Source: Legionellaceae bacterium
GTDB taxonomy: Bacteria > Pseudomonadota > Gammaproteobacteria > Legionellales > Legionellaceae
Direction: 5' to 3'
Length of the DNA stretch: 64,000 nt
Assembly (NCBI GenBank): GCA_020831865.1
Contig: JAFIFT010000028.1
Coordinates: 1 to 64,000 of the forward strand
Part shown: piece by piece, positions 8,747-17,656 of the stretch
Numbering within the stretch: the stretch's first letter is position 1
Layout of the letters: each line of letters opens with the position of its first letter
Translations under genes and position numbers: made by a program
The notes under the pieces: generated by a model
The model's input: the letters and a program-made list of their open reading frames with translations, nothing else
Databases searched by the model: none
What the model was told of the DNA's origin: nothing

Positions 8747-9536
8747 TACTATGTCCTCCTGGCTCCTGCGTAGGGGTAGCATCTTCCGGAGGCAATTGAA
8801 CTGGCCCTAACTGATTCGCAATTTCAATCGGTGAATGCTGACGGAAAAAACTCGCCGCCAATGTACTCACCCCCACAAAGGTTCCACCCGCTCCAGCTGC
8901 CGTTAGTGCAATGGCGCTGGTGGACAGCAGCAGGGGTAGAACGCCGGCAAGGGCACAAATACCAATGGTGAGGCTGGCAAGGCCAGCTAACAACAGAACC
9001 GTTGCTACTGCTTGTGTTGCAGGATGAATCATAATTTGCATAAATAGACCATTAGAAAGCGGCTCTTTATAGGTGAAGTTGCAATGAAAGGTTTCATTTA
9101 AGGCTTGCATCATACTGTTTTTAAAATCCTCTACCCGTTGATCCGGTTGAGGATTACGCTGGTAATTTTTTTCAGCCTGCTCTTTTGCCTGTACCACTAT
9201 CTGCTCGATTGTTTTTTGGACAGGCTTGCTTTGCGTTTCCATGTAATCTTGCAATTCTAACTCGGCGGCGAGGTAGTCATTCTCAAATTGAATTTTGGGT
9301 GCGATTGCTGCCTCACGACCAAGCAGTGAGCGAGCATACAATTCTCGATAAACCTGCACATTCAGTGGAGAGATTCCGAGCTGTTGAGCAGCCAGGATCC
9401 TTTGCTCCGCGACAAGAATATTCTGATGTAATTCAGTGGCGTTTTTCAGTAGCTCATTTGCGCTTTCTTTTGCCAATTCAAACAAATAAAAACGGACGTG
9501 AAAGTAAATGAGATGATTGTAATGCGCCTGTTGCAT
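8736..9536 (-). CDS. Unknown helical protein with C-terminal membrane segments
   Basis: No family recognised. The 266-aa product starts MQQAHYNHLIYFHVR. ATG 9536 is preferred because TTAGGAG lies 5-8 nt upstream; a longer in-frame ATG at 9602 has no such site. Residues about 10-150 are strongly helical with many Ala/Glu/Gln/Leu, likely coiled coil. Two adjacent hydrophobic stretches follow (about residues 180-235: VATVLLLAGLASLTIGI, then a Gly/Ala/Ser-rich segment), with a Pro/Glu-rich tail. Soluble helices plus a hydrophobic hairpin fit a membrane-inserting effector or a plain inner-membrane protein; the sequence cannot decide. Confidence 0.6.
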   Translation of the reverse strand: MQQAHYNHLIYFHVRFYLFELAKESANELLKNATELHQNILVAEQRILAAQQLGISPLNVQVYRELYARSLLGREAAIAPKIQFENDYLAAELELQDYMETQSKPVQKTIEQIVVQAKEQAEKNYQRNPQPDQRVEDFKNSMMQALNETFHCNFTYKEPLSNGLFMQIMIHPATQAVATVLLLAGLASLTIGICALAGVLPLLLSTSAIALTAAGAGGTFVGVSTLAASFFRQHSPIEIANQLGPVQLPPEDATPTQEPGGHSIKM

Positions 9537-9845
9537 GATGACTCCTAACCTACTAAAAAATGTGGTTTTGATGGCTATTGCACTGACAGAGGATATCGGC
9601 ATTTCCCTACTGTGGCAATAGATTCTGATTTGTCAGGCATGATTTTCTTTTAGACATGGCAATGGAGAGGCGTCTGAGTAGAACCTTGCGTTGGGCAAAA
9701 TTGGATGTTGGTTTTTCGTCAGGACAGCCGCTTTTTCTATGCTTGATGTGGGTTATTTGTATTCATCCCCGCAGTCCTGACACAGTGGGATGCAGTGTAT
9801 TTCCCACAGGGAGACTGACGCTTTGCGGGTATTCAATTCTATCTT
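9537..9845. other. Intergenic region with two short inverted repeats
   Basis: About 310 bp with no convincing gene. GTCAGGAC near 9719 pairs with GTCCTGAC near 9775. GTGGGA and TCCCAC around 9786-9808 form a second hairpin just beyond the 3' end of the minus-strand transporter, but without a T-run. The promoter of the minus-strand gene ending at 8736 should be here; no clear -35/-10 was found. Confidence 0.5.
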
Positions 9846-11303
9846 TTAATGTTTGGCATAATACGCATGTTGCCGCAAGGTCAGGCGGCATAAATAATTG
9901 ATTAACAGCGACAGAAAATTTGCCATGACCAGGATCGTGAATAATTTAAAAAAGCCGTGCGCGTAGTGAACTTTAACTTCAATCAGTCCCATATGTTGCG
10001 TGGGCAGGGCGGTGAGAATGGCCAGCTTGCCGGAAAGAAACCCGCCCAATCCGAGTGACACAAAAAAGATCCCCATCATGGTGCTCACACGAGTGCGGTC
10101 GGACAAGGTGGTAATGGCGGCCAGTCCTATCGGTGATAACAGCAGTTCGGCAATGGATATTAATAAATACGCAGGAATAATTAACAGGGGAGAGAGGAGA
10201 AAAATACTAAACTGTGTTAACCAGCTAATCAGGCAAATCAGAGCATAGGCCAAGGTGATAACAACAATAGACAGCGTGAATTTATTATTGGTACGCAATC
10301 CGCTTTCGGTGCGATTCAATTTTTTCTGATTACGGGTCAGAATAAACCCAAAGACCAGCATCCCCAGGCTTTGGACACAAACATAATAAGGCGCCGGAAA
10401 ATGAATGCCGAACAATTGTGGATTCGCTACCCGGGCAATAAACAGGGTCAGCGACATAAACATTTGAAAATAGAAGGCCCAAAAAAGTATAGACACGATA
10501 CAGAGCAAACCAATCACAACGGTTAATAAACTTTGTGCGCGTTCTTCATTTTTAATGGTCAAACACATGTATATTACGGCAATGATAAAAATGGTAAAAA
10601 AAACAGCATTGGCCAGGGCTGGATATTGCAGCACTGTAAATGAAAGCAGACCGCTCACGCCTAACAAAGCCAGCGCCTGCATCCATTTGGAATAGGTCGT
10701 TTCAAAGGGGTTGTAGTCTTCCATGTCGTAATAATAGATACCGGTTGTGAAGGTTAGAAATGCCATAATCATACCGAGCGCAGCACTGCCAAATGCTACT
10801 TGCCAGCCATAGAGTTGGGTTAGTGGACTGGGAATGGTTGTACCCAAAATAATGCCGACAGTAATACCCATATAAAATATGGTAAAACCCCGTTCGCGGT
10901 AAGGGGAGTTCATTTGGTATTGATTGCCGAGCAAAGAGGAAATATTCGGTTTGATAAGCCCGGTACCAATCGCGAGTCCGGCAAGTCCGTAAATTAACAG
11001 GGCCGGATCCTGAAAAAGTGACAGGCTGAGATAGCTGGCAAATAAGACCACAAGACCCAGCAGAATGGCACGTTTCTGCCCCAGCAGGTAATCGGCGACC
11101 CAGCCGCCGATAATTGGGGACATATAGGTGAGCGCGGTAAAAGAGCCCACCATGGCGTACACCCGATTATCTTCCCAGCCAAAGCGGGAGGTTAAATACA
11201 GAGCCAGTAGCGTTTGTATGACATAAAAGCCGTAACGCTCCCAGGCTTCTGTTGCACAAAAGACCCCTAGTGAAGCGGGATGTCGATTTGGAGTTTCACC
11301 CAT
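9846..11303 (-). CDS. POT/PTR2-family proton-dependent peptide transporter
   Basis: 485-aa major-facilitator protein of the proton-dependent oligopeptide transporter family. The N-terminal family signature is ATEAWERYGFYV (an E-x-x-E-R variant), followed by ALTYMSPIIGGWVADYLLGQ in the helix 2-3 region and GTGLIKPNISSLLGNQY in helix 4, with about 12-14 hydrophobic segments in all. It probably imports di- or tripeptides; such transporters are common in amino-acid-consuming Legionellales. It is a single-gene unit, divergent from hutU across a 200-bp gap. Confidence 0.85.
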   Translation of the reverse strand: MGETPNRHPASLGVFCATEAWERYGFYVIQTLLALYLTSRFGWEDNRVYAMVGSFTALTYMSPIIGGWVADYLLGQKRAILLGLVVLFASYLSLSLFQDPALLIYGLAGLAIGTGLIKPNISSLLGNQYQMNSPYRERGFTIFYMGITVGIILGTTIPSPLTQLYGWQVAFGSAALGMIMAFLTFTTGIYYYDMEDYNPFETTYSKWMQALALLGVSGLLSFTVLQYPALANAVFFTIFIIAVIYMCLTIKNEERAQSLLTVVIGLLCIVSILFWAFYFQMFMSLTLFIARVANPQLFGIHFPAPYYVCVQSLGMLVFGFILTRNQKKLNRTESGLRTNNKFTLSIVVITLAYALICLISWLTQFSIFLLSPLLIIPAYLLISIAELLLSPIGLAAITTLSDRTRVSTMMGIFFVSLGLGGFLSGKLAILTALPTQHMGLIEVKVHYAHGFFKLFTILVMANFLSLLINYLCRLTLRQHAYYAKH

Positions 11304-11507
11304 AAAGCAGCGCCAATGAGATGCAAAAGGTTTAGTGTAGCATTTTGATAGTCAACTAAACAGGTCTTTTATGTATTCAGGATCGACCGCATTAAGGCGT
11401 CAAGCACCCTTCTGAAGTTGTGTTTTTTCATCGCCACAGCTTGCTATGCCTTGGCCTACTTTTTGGTTATGATGTCGGGTGAACTGAGTGAGTAGATGGA
11501 GATACTG

Positions 11508-13181
11508 ATGTCCCTGAACAGGAAAAATACTATGAGGTTACGGGCGAATCGTGGAACGCAGATGGAGGCGAAATCCTGGCAAACCGAAGCAGCATTACGT
11601 ATGCTACAGAACAATCTTGACCCGGAAGTTGCTGAAAATCCTGATGAATTAATAGTCTATGGTGGTTTGGGAAAGGCTGCGCGCAACTGGGAGTGCTTGC
11701 ACCGTATAATCGAGGTATTAAAGCAACTGGGGTCGGACGAAAGTTTATTAATCCAGTCTGGCAAGCCGGTTGGTGTCTTTCCAACGCACCGTGACGCGCC
11801 TCGCGTACTGATAGCCAATTCCAATCTGGTGCCTCACTGGGCCCATTGGGAACATTTTCATGAGCTCGACCGCAAAGGGTTGATGATGTATGGACAAATG
11901 ACGGCAGGTAGCTGGATTTACATCGGGTCGCAGGGCATCGTGCAAGGAACCTATGAAACCTTTGTGGCCTGCGCGAAAAAACATTATCAAGGCAGTCTGG
12001 CAGGCAAATGGGTGCTGACCGCGGGTTTGGGTGGTATGGGCGGGGCACAACCGTTGGCGGCCACGATGGCCGGTGCCAGTGTATTGGCTGTGGAATGCGA
12101 TCCCGCACGCATTCAAAAGCGCATTGATTCGCGCTATCTTGATAGACAGACAGATAATCTGGAGCAGGCACTAGGCTGGATTGCTGAGGCTTGCCGCAAA
12201 CAGGAGGCGGTGTCGGTTGGTTTATTGGGCAATGCGGCCAGTGTCTATCCTTTATTGTTGGAACGTAGTGTGCGGCCTGATCTGATTACGGATCAGACCA
12301 GTGCTCATGATCCTCTGCATGGGTATTTACCCAAAGACTGGAGCCTGGAACAGGCTCAAAAGATGCGCCTTAGCGATCCGGAGGCAGTGGTCAGAGCAGC
12401 TAAAGCGTCTATGGCAATACAGATTAAGGCAATGCTGGCATTTCAGGAACTTGGTATTCCGGTATTTGATTATGGCAATAATATTCGTCAAATGGCGAAA
12501 GATAATGGCGTGACAGATGCGTTTCGTATTCCGGGTTTTGTCCCCGAATATATCAGACCGCTTTTTTGTGAGGGTATCGGTCCTTTTCGCTGGGTAGCCC
12601 TGTCGGGTGATCCAGAGGATATTTATGCCACGGATGCGATGGTAAAACAATTGATTCCCCATAACCCGCATCTGCATCGCTGGTTGGATATGGCGCGAGA
12701 TAAAATAGCGTTTCAAGGATTGCCGGCTCGCATTTGTTGGGTGGGCTTACAGGATCGGGCGCGTTTGGGGCTGGCCTTTAACGCGATGGTTCGAAATGGG
12801 CAGGTCAAAGCCCCTATCGTGATTGGTCGTGATCACCTGGACTCCGGTTCTGTAGCCAGCCCGAACCGGGAAACAGAAGCCATGCTTGATGGCAGCGATG
12901 CTGTCTCCGATTGGCCGATTTTAAATGCGCTCTTAAATTGTGCGGGTGGGGCGACCTGGGTCAGTGTCCACCATGGTGGTGGCGTGGGTATGGGCTTTTC
13001 CCAGCATGCGGGTGTGGTCATTGTGGCTGATGGAACGGAAGATGCTGATCGGCGTTTGCGGCGGGTCTTGCACAATGATCCGGCGAGCGGGGTAATGCGT
13101 CATGCTGATGCGGGTTATGCGCTTGCGCAACAATGCGCCAGGGATAATAACTTGTGGTTACCTATGTTGGAGGGAGAATAA
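11508..13181 (+). CDS. hutU: Urocanate hydratase
   Basis: 557-aa urocanase, second step of histidine degradation (urocanate to imidazolone propionate), using tightly bound NAD. Conserved blocks are [42 protein letters not shown], the NAD loop [25 protein letters not shown], and [13 protein letters not shown] with the conserved active-site Cys354. ATG 11508 has TGGAG 5-6 nt upstream and is preferred over ATG 11496. hutH follows after 2 bp. No hutI or hutG lies nearby. Confidence 0.95.
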   Translation: MSLNRKNTMRLRANRGTQMEAKSWQTEAALRMLQNNLDPEVAENPDELIVYGGLGKAARNWECLHRIIEVLKQLGSDESLLIQSGKPVGVFPTHRDAPRVLIANSNLVPHWAHWEHFHELDRKGLMMYGQMTAGSWIYIGSQGIVQGTYETFVACAKKHYQGSLAGKWVLTAGLGGMGGAQPLAATMAGASVLAVECDPARIQKRIDSRYLDRQTDNLEQALGWIAEACRKQEAVSVGLLGNAASVYPLLLERSVRPDLITDQTSAHDPLHGYLPKDWSLEQAQKMRLSDPEAVVRAAKASMAIQIKAMLAFQELGIPVFDYGNNIRQMAKDNGVTDAFRIPGFVPEYIRPLFCEGIGPFRWVALSGDPEDIYATDAMVKQLIPHNPHLHRWLDMARDKIAFQGLPARICWVGLQDRARLGLAFNAMVRNGQVKAPIVIGRDHLDSGSVASPNRETEAMLDGSDAVSDWPILNALLNCAGGATWVSVHHGGGVGMGFSQHAGVVIVADGTEDADRRLRRVLHNDPASGVMRHADAGYALAQQCARDNNLWLPMLEGE

Positions 13182-13183
13182 TC

Positions 13184-14686
13184 ATGGCAACCCCCCACAC
13201 TATCATGCCGGGTGCTCTCACTCTGCTTGACTTGCCTGCGTTGCTTTCCCCAGGAAATACTATCAGCCTGGATGAGTCCTGCTTTGCCAGTATTGAGCGT
13301 TCTGCCGACACCGTGCAAAACGTGATTCAGCAAGGAAAAACAGTATATGGTATCAATACGGGTTTCGGTTCGCTGGCTAATCAATGCATTGCCGATGAGG
13401 CTCTGGGTCAATTGCAAAAAAACATTCTGCTATCGCACGCCTGTGGTACAGGTAACTTATTATCGGATGAGATAGTAAAGCTTGTGCTATTGCTGAAGAT
13501 TAATAATCTTGCCCAGGGTTATTCTGGTGTGCGCCGTGCAGTTATCGATTTTCTGATAGCGCTGTATAACCACGAGATATTGCCCTGTATCCCGGCAAAA
13601 GGTTCTGTTGGAGCCTCTGGGGATCTGGTGCCGCTGGCTCATATGGCTTTGCCGCTCATTGGTGAGGGAGAGGTGCGTTTTAAGGGAGACCTCGTATCTT
13701 CCCGCCACGCACTGACCACAGTGGGTTTACGTCCATTGCAACTTGGGCCTAAGGAAGGGTTGGCGCTGCTGAATGGCGTTCAGGTGTCAACGGCAATTGC
13801 TGTGAGTGCCTTTTTAAAAACAGAAACGCTTTTTACGACTGCTGTGGTAGCCGGTGCATTGTCACTGGATGCGGCACAGGGCAGTGACGTTCCTTTTGAT
13901 GATCGAATTCATCAGGTGCGCGGCTTTCGCGCACAGCAAAAAGTTGCCAGTATGTATCGCAGCCTGTTGCAGGGCAGTGCGATACGGGATGCCCATCGCC
14001 ATTGTGAACGGGTACAAGATCCCTATTCCCTACGCTGTCAGCCACAGGTCATGGGCGCTATTTTGCATCAGATGGAATTTGTAGGGGAAACCTTGCAAAC
14101 AGAAATGAATGCAGTTTCGGATAACCCGCTGGTTTTCAGCGACGAAGGAGATATTCTCTCTGGTGGTAATTTTCATGGGGAAATAGTGGCAATGGCCGCC
14201 GATAATCTGGCTCTGGCGATAGCAGAAATGGGAGCACTGTCGGAACGGCGCATCGCACTGCTCATTGACAAACATTTTAGCCAGTTACCTGCTTTTTTAG
14301 TGCAAAATGGGGGGTTGCATTCCGGTTTCATGATTGCCCATGTGACCGCGGCTTCTTGTGCCAGCGATAATAAAGCCCTGGCACATCCGCACTGTGTGGA
14401 TAGCATTCCGACCTCAGCCAATCAGGAAGATCATGTCTCTATGGCGACATCAGCCGCTCGGCGTTTACATGAAATGCTTGATAACTGTAGTGCTATTCTG
14501 GCTATTGAGGTACTGGCGGCCTGTCAGGGGCTGGATTTTCGGAAACCCTTGGAAACATCACCGATGCTAATGACGTATGTGAATCGCTTGCGTGCCCGTG
14601 TCGAGGTTTATACCGTCGACCGATATTTCGCGCCGGATATTGCTATAGTAAAACACATGGTCAACAGTGGTGATTTTGCCTTATAA
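13184..14686 (+). CDS. hutH: Histidine ammonia-lyase
   Basis: 500-aa histidase, first step of histidine degradation (histidine to urocanate plus ammonia). The autocatalytic MIO cofactor forms from Ala144-Ser145-Gly146 in GSVGASGDLVPLAHM. Other family marks are YGINTGFGSLAN, SDNPLVF and HPHCVDSIPTSANQEDHVSM. ATG 13184 has GGAGAAT upstream, and the gene is coupled to hutU (2-bp gap) and the following aldehyde dehydrogenase (13-bp gap), so the three form one operon. Confidence 0.95.
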   Translation: MATPHTIMPGALTLLDLPALLSPGNTISLDESCFASIERSADTVQNVIQQGKTVYGINTGFGSLANQCIADEALGQLQKNILLSHACGTGNLLSDEIVKLVLLLKINNLAQGYSGVRRAVIDFLIALYNHEILPCIPAKGSVGASGDLVPLAHMALPLIGEGEVRFKGDLVSSRHALTTVGLRPLQLGPKEGLALLNGVQVSTAIAVSAFLKTETLFTTAVVAGALSLDAAQGSDVPFDDRIHQVRGFRAQQKVASMYRSLLQGSAIRDAHRHCERVQDPYSLRCQPQVMGAILHQMEFVGETLQTEMNAVSDNPLVFSDEGDILSGGNFHGEIVAMAADNLALAIAEMGALSERRIALLIDKHFSQLPAFLVQNGGLHSGFMIAHVTAASCASDNKALAHPHCVDSIPTSANQEDHVSMATSAARRLHEMLDNCSAILAIEVLAACQGLDFRKPLETSPMLMTYVNRLRARVEVYTVDRYFAPDIAIVKHMVNSGDFAL

Positions 14687-14699
14687 AAGGGAGAATGCA

Positions 14700-16118
14700 A
14701 TGGATACGGCGACATTGACACAGTGTTTTGGGCAATTGCAAACGCAGGCGCAAGCCAACCTATATGTTCCTGTCCAACAGCGGATAGAATGTTTACAGGC
14801 CTTAAAATGCTTGTTACAGGATGAGGCCGATGCCGTGGTTGAGGCGGTTAACCGTGACTTTTCCTGGCGTGCACCAAAAGAAACCGCCTTACTGGAGTTG
14901 CTGCCCAGCATAAGGGCGATTGATTTTTGTATAAAACATTGTCTATCCTGGTCGAAGCCCAGAAAGCGCAAAGTGGGGTGGTTGTTCCAGCCTGCCGTTG
15001 CCCATTTATTTCCGCAACCCTTAGGGGTGGTGGGTATTATGGTGCCTTGGAATTATCCTGTGTATCTGGCTATCGTTCCGGCTGCCTACGCCATTGCGGC
15101 GGGTAACCAGGTTCTGTTGAAAATGTCCGAAGCCAGCCCCGCACTGGGTAGCCTGTTGGCAGAAAAAATGACCCCCTTTAGCAAGCGCTATCATCCATCG
15201 ATTCAGATTATCAATGGTGATGTCAATATTTCCAAAGCGTTTGCCAGCCTTCCTTTTGATCATTTACTGTTTACCGGATCCACCGCTATTGGTAAGCAGA
15301 TCATGGCTGCAGCCAGTACAAATCTTACGCCTCTGACTCTGGAGTTGGGGGGAAAGTCTCCCGCTGTGATCTCAAAAACGGTGCGGATGAATTATGTGTC
15401 GCGCTTGTTTATGGGGAAATGTTTTAATGCCGGGCAAACCTGCGTGGCACCAGATTACATACTGGTTCATCACACGCTTGTGGCGCAAGTACAACAACAG
15501 GCATTGAGTTTTTTTCGTCAATCCTACCCTGGGAATACTGCGGATGAGAATTATACGGGTATTGTGTCGGAGGCGCATTTTGCCCGCCTGCAGGCTTTGC
15601 TTGCGGATGCGAAAGCGCAAGGGGCAGAGCTGATTTCGCTGGGAGAGCGCGATCCGCAAGAGCGAAAAATTCCTTTAACCTTGGTTTGCAAGGTCAAGCC
15701 GGAGATGAAAATCATGCAGGAGGAGATTTTTGGTCCCTTGCTACCCTTGGTTGCGTATGAGGATTTTGCGGAAGTGATCGAGTTTATCAATGAACGCCCC
15801 AAACCTTTGGCCGTCTACTATTTTGGTGAGAGCAAAAAAGAACAGGCACGATTACAATATGAAACCTTAAGTGGCGCTTTGACGATTAACGACAGTGTCA
15901 CTCATGTGGCTATTGACGACTTGCCCTTTGGCGGGGTAGGGGCCAGTGGCATGGGTTGTTATCACGGACAGGAAGGATTTGATACGTTTAGTCAATTAAA
16001 ACCAATAGTCAAACAGGGTAAGTTCGTCAGCATGAGCTGGCTGTATCCTCCCTATGGGCGATTATTGAATCTGGTTTTGGCGGTATTGGCTGGTATTAAG
16101 TTGACCCATAAAAAATAA
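14700..16118 (+). CDS. Class-3-like aldehyde dehydrogenase (coniferyl-aldehyde-dehydrogenase type)
   Basis: 472-aa NAD(P)-dependent aldehyde dehydrogenase. Visible are VPWNYPVYLAIVPAAYAIAAGN, FTGSTAIGKQIM, the general-base Glu in LTLELGGKSPAVI, the nucleophile Cys248 in FNAGQTCVAPDYI, and EEIFGPLLP. The C-terminus ends in a hydrophobic helix and basic tail (LLNLVLAVLAGIKLTHKK), which could attach it to a membrane as in fatty-aldehyde dehydrogenases. RBS AAGGGAGA lies before the ATG. Its place behind hutUH is odd, since histidine degradation needs no such enzyme. Substrate is not assignable; medium-chain or aryl aldehydes are plausible. Confidence 0.85.
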   Translation: MDTATLTQCFGQLQTQAQANLYVPVQQRIECLQALKCLLQDEADAVVEAVNRDFSWRAPKETALLELLPSIRAIDFCIKHCLSWSKPRKRKVGWLFQPAVAHLFPQPLGVVGIMVPWNYPVYLAIVPAAYAIAAGNQVLLKMSEASPALGSLLAEKMTPFSKRYHPSIQIINGDVNISKAFASLPFDHLLFTGSTAIGKQIMAAASTNLTPLTLELGGKSPAVISKTVRMNYVSRLFMGKCFNAGQTCVAPDYILVHHTLVAQVQQQALSFFRQSYPGNTADENYTGIVSEAHFARLQALLADAKAQGAELISLGERDPQERKIPLTLVCKVKPEMKIMQEEIFGPLLPLVAYEDFAEVIEFINERPKPLAVYYFGESKKEQARLQYETLSGALTINDSVTHVAIDDLPFGGVGASGMGCYHGQEGFDTFSQLKPIVKQGKFVSMSWLYPPYGRLLNLVLAVLAGIKLTHKK

Positions 16119-16137
16119 CGCATAACGCCCCAGACAC

Positions 16138-16162
16138 GCCATCCTTCACAAAGTGAAGGATC
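16138..16162. repeat. Dispersed 25-bp repeat, copy 2, forming a tight hairpin
   Basis: ATCCTTCAC (16141-16149) and GTGAAGGAT (16153-16161) form a 9-bp stem with an AAA loop. The 25-bp element aligns without gaps to copies at 16-40, 37739-37763 and 63566-63590. It sits in the gap between the aldehyde dehydrogenase and rnhA and may act as a weak transcript end or mRNA-stabilising hairpin. Confidence 0.75.
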
Positions 16163-16264
16163 TCAATCCCAATTGCTATACAGCACAGGTTGAGAAGGAT
16201 ACAATCGCTATCCTGAATAAGGTGAACAGGCTCCCTCGGAGGAGTGATAGAGTGAGGTAGGGTA

Positions 16265-16696
16265 ATGAAGGTTCAGCTGTATACCGACGGTGCCTGTAAA
16301 GGCAATCCTGGCCCGGGTGGCTGGGGGGTTTTGCTCCGCTACAAAGATCATGAAAAGGAATTATGCGGCGCAGAACCGCATACCACGAATAATCGAATGG
16401 AATTAATGGCGGCGATTCGGGGACTGCAGTCTTTATCGCGCAGTTGTGATGTGGACTTGTATACGGATTCTCAATATTTACGGCAGGGTATGACCCAGTG
16501 GATGGCGAACTGGAAGAAGAAAAGCTGGACGAACTCCAAACGTGAGCCTGTCAAAAATGCGGATTTATGGCAAGCGCTGGACCGATTGGCCCAGCAACAT
16601 CAGATTCAGTGGCATTGGGTCAAAGGGCATTCCGGTCATCCGGAAAATGAAAGAGCCGATGCGCTGGCCAATAAGGCTATTGCTGAATTATTGTAG
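16265..16696 (+). CDS. rnhA: Ribonuclease HI
   Basis: 143-aa RNase H that removes RNA from RNA:DNA hybrids such as Okazaki primers and R-loops. All catalytic residues are present: Asp8 ([16 protein letters not shown]), Glu46 (NNRMELMAA), Asp68 (LYTDSQYL), His122 ([14 protein letters not shown]) and Asp132. A GAGGTAGGG ribosome site precedes the ATG. It is 11 bp upstream of dnaQ, a pairing common in gammaproteobacteria. Confidence 0.96.
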   Translation: MKVQLYTDGACKGNPGPGGWGVLLRYKDHEKELCGAEPHTTNNRMELMAAIRGLQSLSRSCDVDLYTDSQYLRQGMTQWMANWKKKSWTNSKREPVKNADLWQALDRLAQQHQIQWHWVKGHSGHPENERADALANKAIAELL

Positions 16697-16707
16697 GGGG
16701 CAATCAA

Positions 16708-17412
16708 ATGCGTCAAATCGTGCTGGATACGGAAACAACCGGTATTGGCCATGAACTTGGGCACCGGGTGATTGAAATTGGTTGTGTGGAAATGATCGAT
16801 CGCACCTTAACGGGCAAGCATTACCATGTGTATATTAATCCTGAACGAGAGGTCGATGACGGAGCATTTAAGGTGCATGGCATCAGTAATGGCTTTTTGG
16901 CGGATAAACCGGTTTTTTCCGAAATCATCGATGATTTTATTCGGTTTGTAGACGGTGCGGAACTGGTGATTCATAACGCGCCCTTTGATATGGGTTTTTT
17001 AAACGCCGAGTTAAAACGCTGTCAGTGGCGCCGTAGCCTGGAACAGCATTGCAGGGTATTGGATACACTGGATTTGGCACGAAAAAAACATCCCGGACAG
17101 CGCAATAGTCTGGATGCGCTTTGTAAACGTTACGATGTGGATAATTCCAATCGTGAGCGGCACGGCGCCTTACTGGATGCGGAAATATTAGCCTTTGTCT
17201 ATTTGGCTATGACGGGTGGTCAGATCAGCATGATGGATCAGCTGATAGAAACAGAGAGGCATCTGGGGGTGCAACATGAGGACAATACTCTACATCTTGA
17301 AGAGGCGATACTCATTGAACCCACAGAGGAAGAACAGCGCCAACATCAGGCATTTGTAACGCTGCTCCGGGATCAGTCCGGTCATGATTATTTTAGCGAG
17401 TACTCTGAGTAA
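16708..17412 (+). CDS. dnaQ: DNA polymerase III epsilon subunit (3'-5' exonuclease)
   Basis: 234-aa proofreading exonuclease of the replicative polymerase. DEDDh motifs are intact: Exo I IVLDTETTGIG (Asp7, Glu9), Exo II with HNAPFDMGFLNAEL, and Exo III HGALLDAEILAFVY, which supplies the final His and Asp. A C-terminal Glu-rich tail (LEEAILIEPTEEEQ) should contact the polymerase subunit. AGGGGG precedes the ATG. Transcribed with rnhA. Confidence 0.95.
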   Translation: MRQIVLDTETTGIGHELGHRVIEIGCVEMIDRTLTGKHYHVYINPEREVDDGAFKVHGISNGFLADKPVFSEIIDDFIRFVDGAELVIHNAPFDMGFLNAELKRCQWRRSLEQHCRVLDTLDLARKKHPGQRNSLDALCKRYDVDNSNRERHGALLDAEILAFVYLAMTGGQISMMDQLIETERHLGVQHEDNTLHLEEAILIEPTEEEQRQHQAFVTLLRDQSGHDYFSEYSE

Positions 17413-17656
17413 CGTTGGTATTGATGCGAGGCTGTCGCAGGCGCGAAATGATTAGGATAGGTTAGAGGAGTGAAAGTTGAAGGAATTGCGGAGGCACTGG
17501 ATGTGCTCGTGGCCTGGGACGAAGACTTTTTATCTGGCGCACAAGCGAGCTGGGCAGTGCTTTGGGGCAGGCCATGAATTCGGGGCTAGCCCTTAATCAC
17601 CTCCGCACCAATGGCGTTTCATTGAATTTCACTTACATCGCATAAGGACAAAGGTC

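Noticed and set aside
9656..9901. 81-codon plus-strand frame upstream of the POT gene end
   Set aside because: No ribosome site or conserved motif; Arg/Cys/Trp-rich composition and overlap with the transporter's 3' end indicate chance.
17413..17656. Short reading fragments between dnaQ and the Lcl gene, e.g. one ending GVSLNFTYIA
   Set aside because: Two overlapping out-of-frame fragments of under 40 codons with no start site or recognised similarity; could be gene debris, but the sequence does not support a call.
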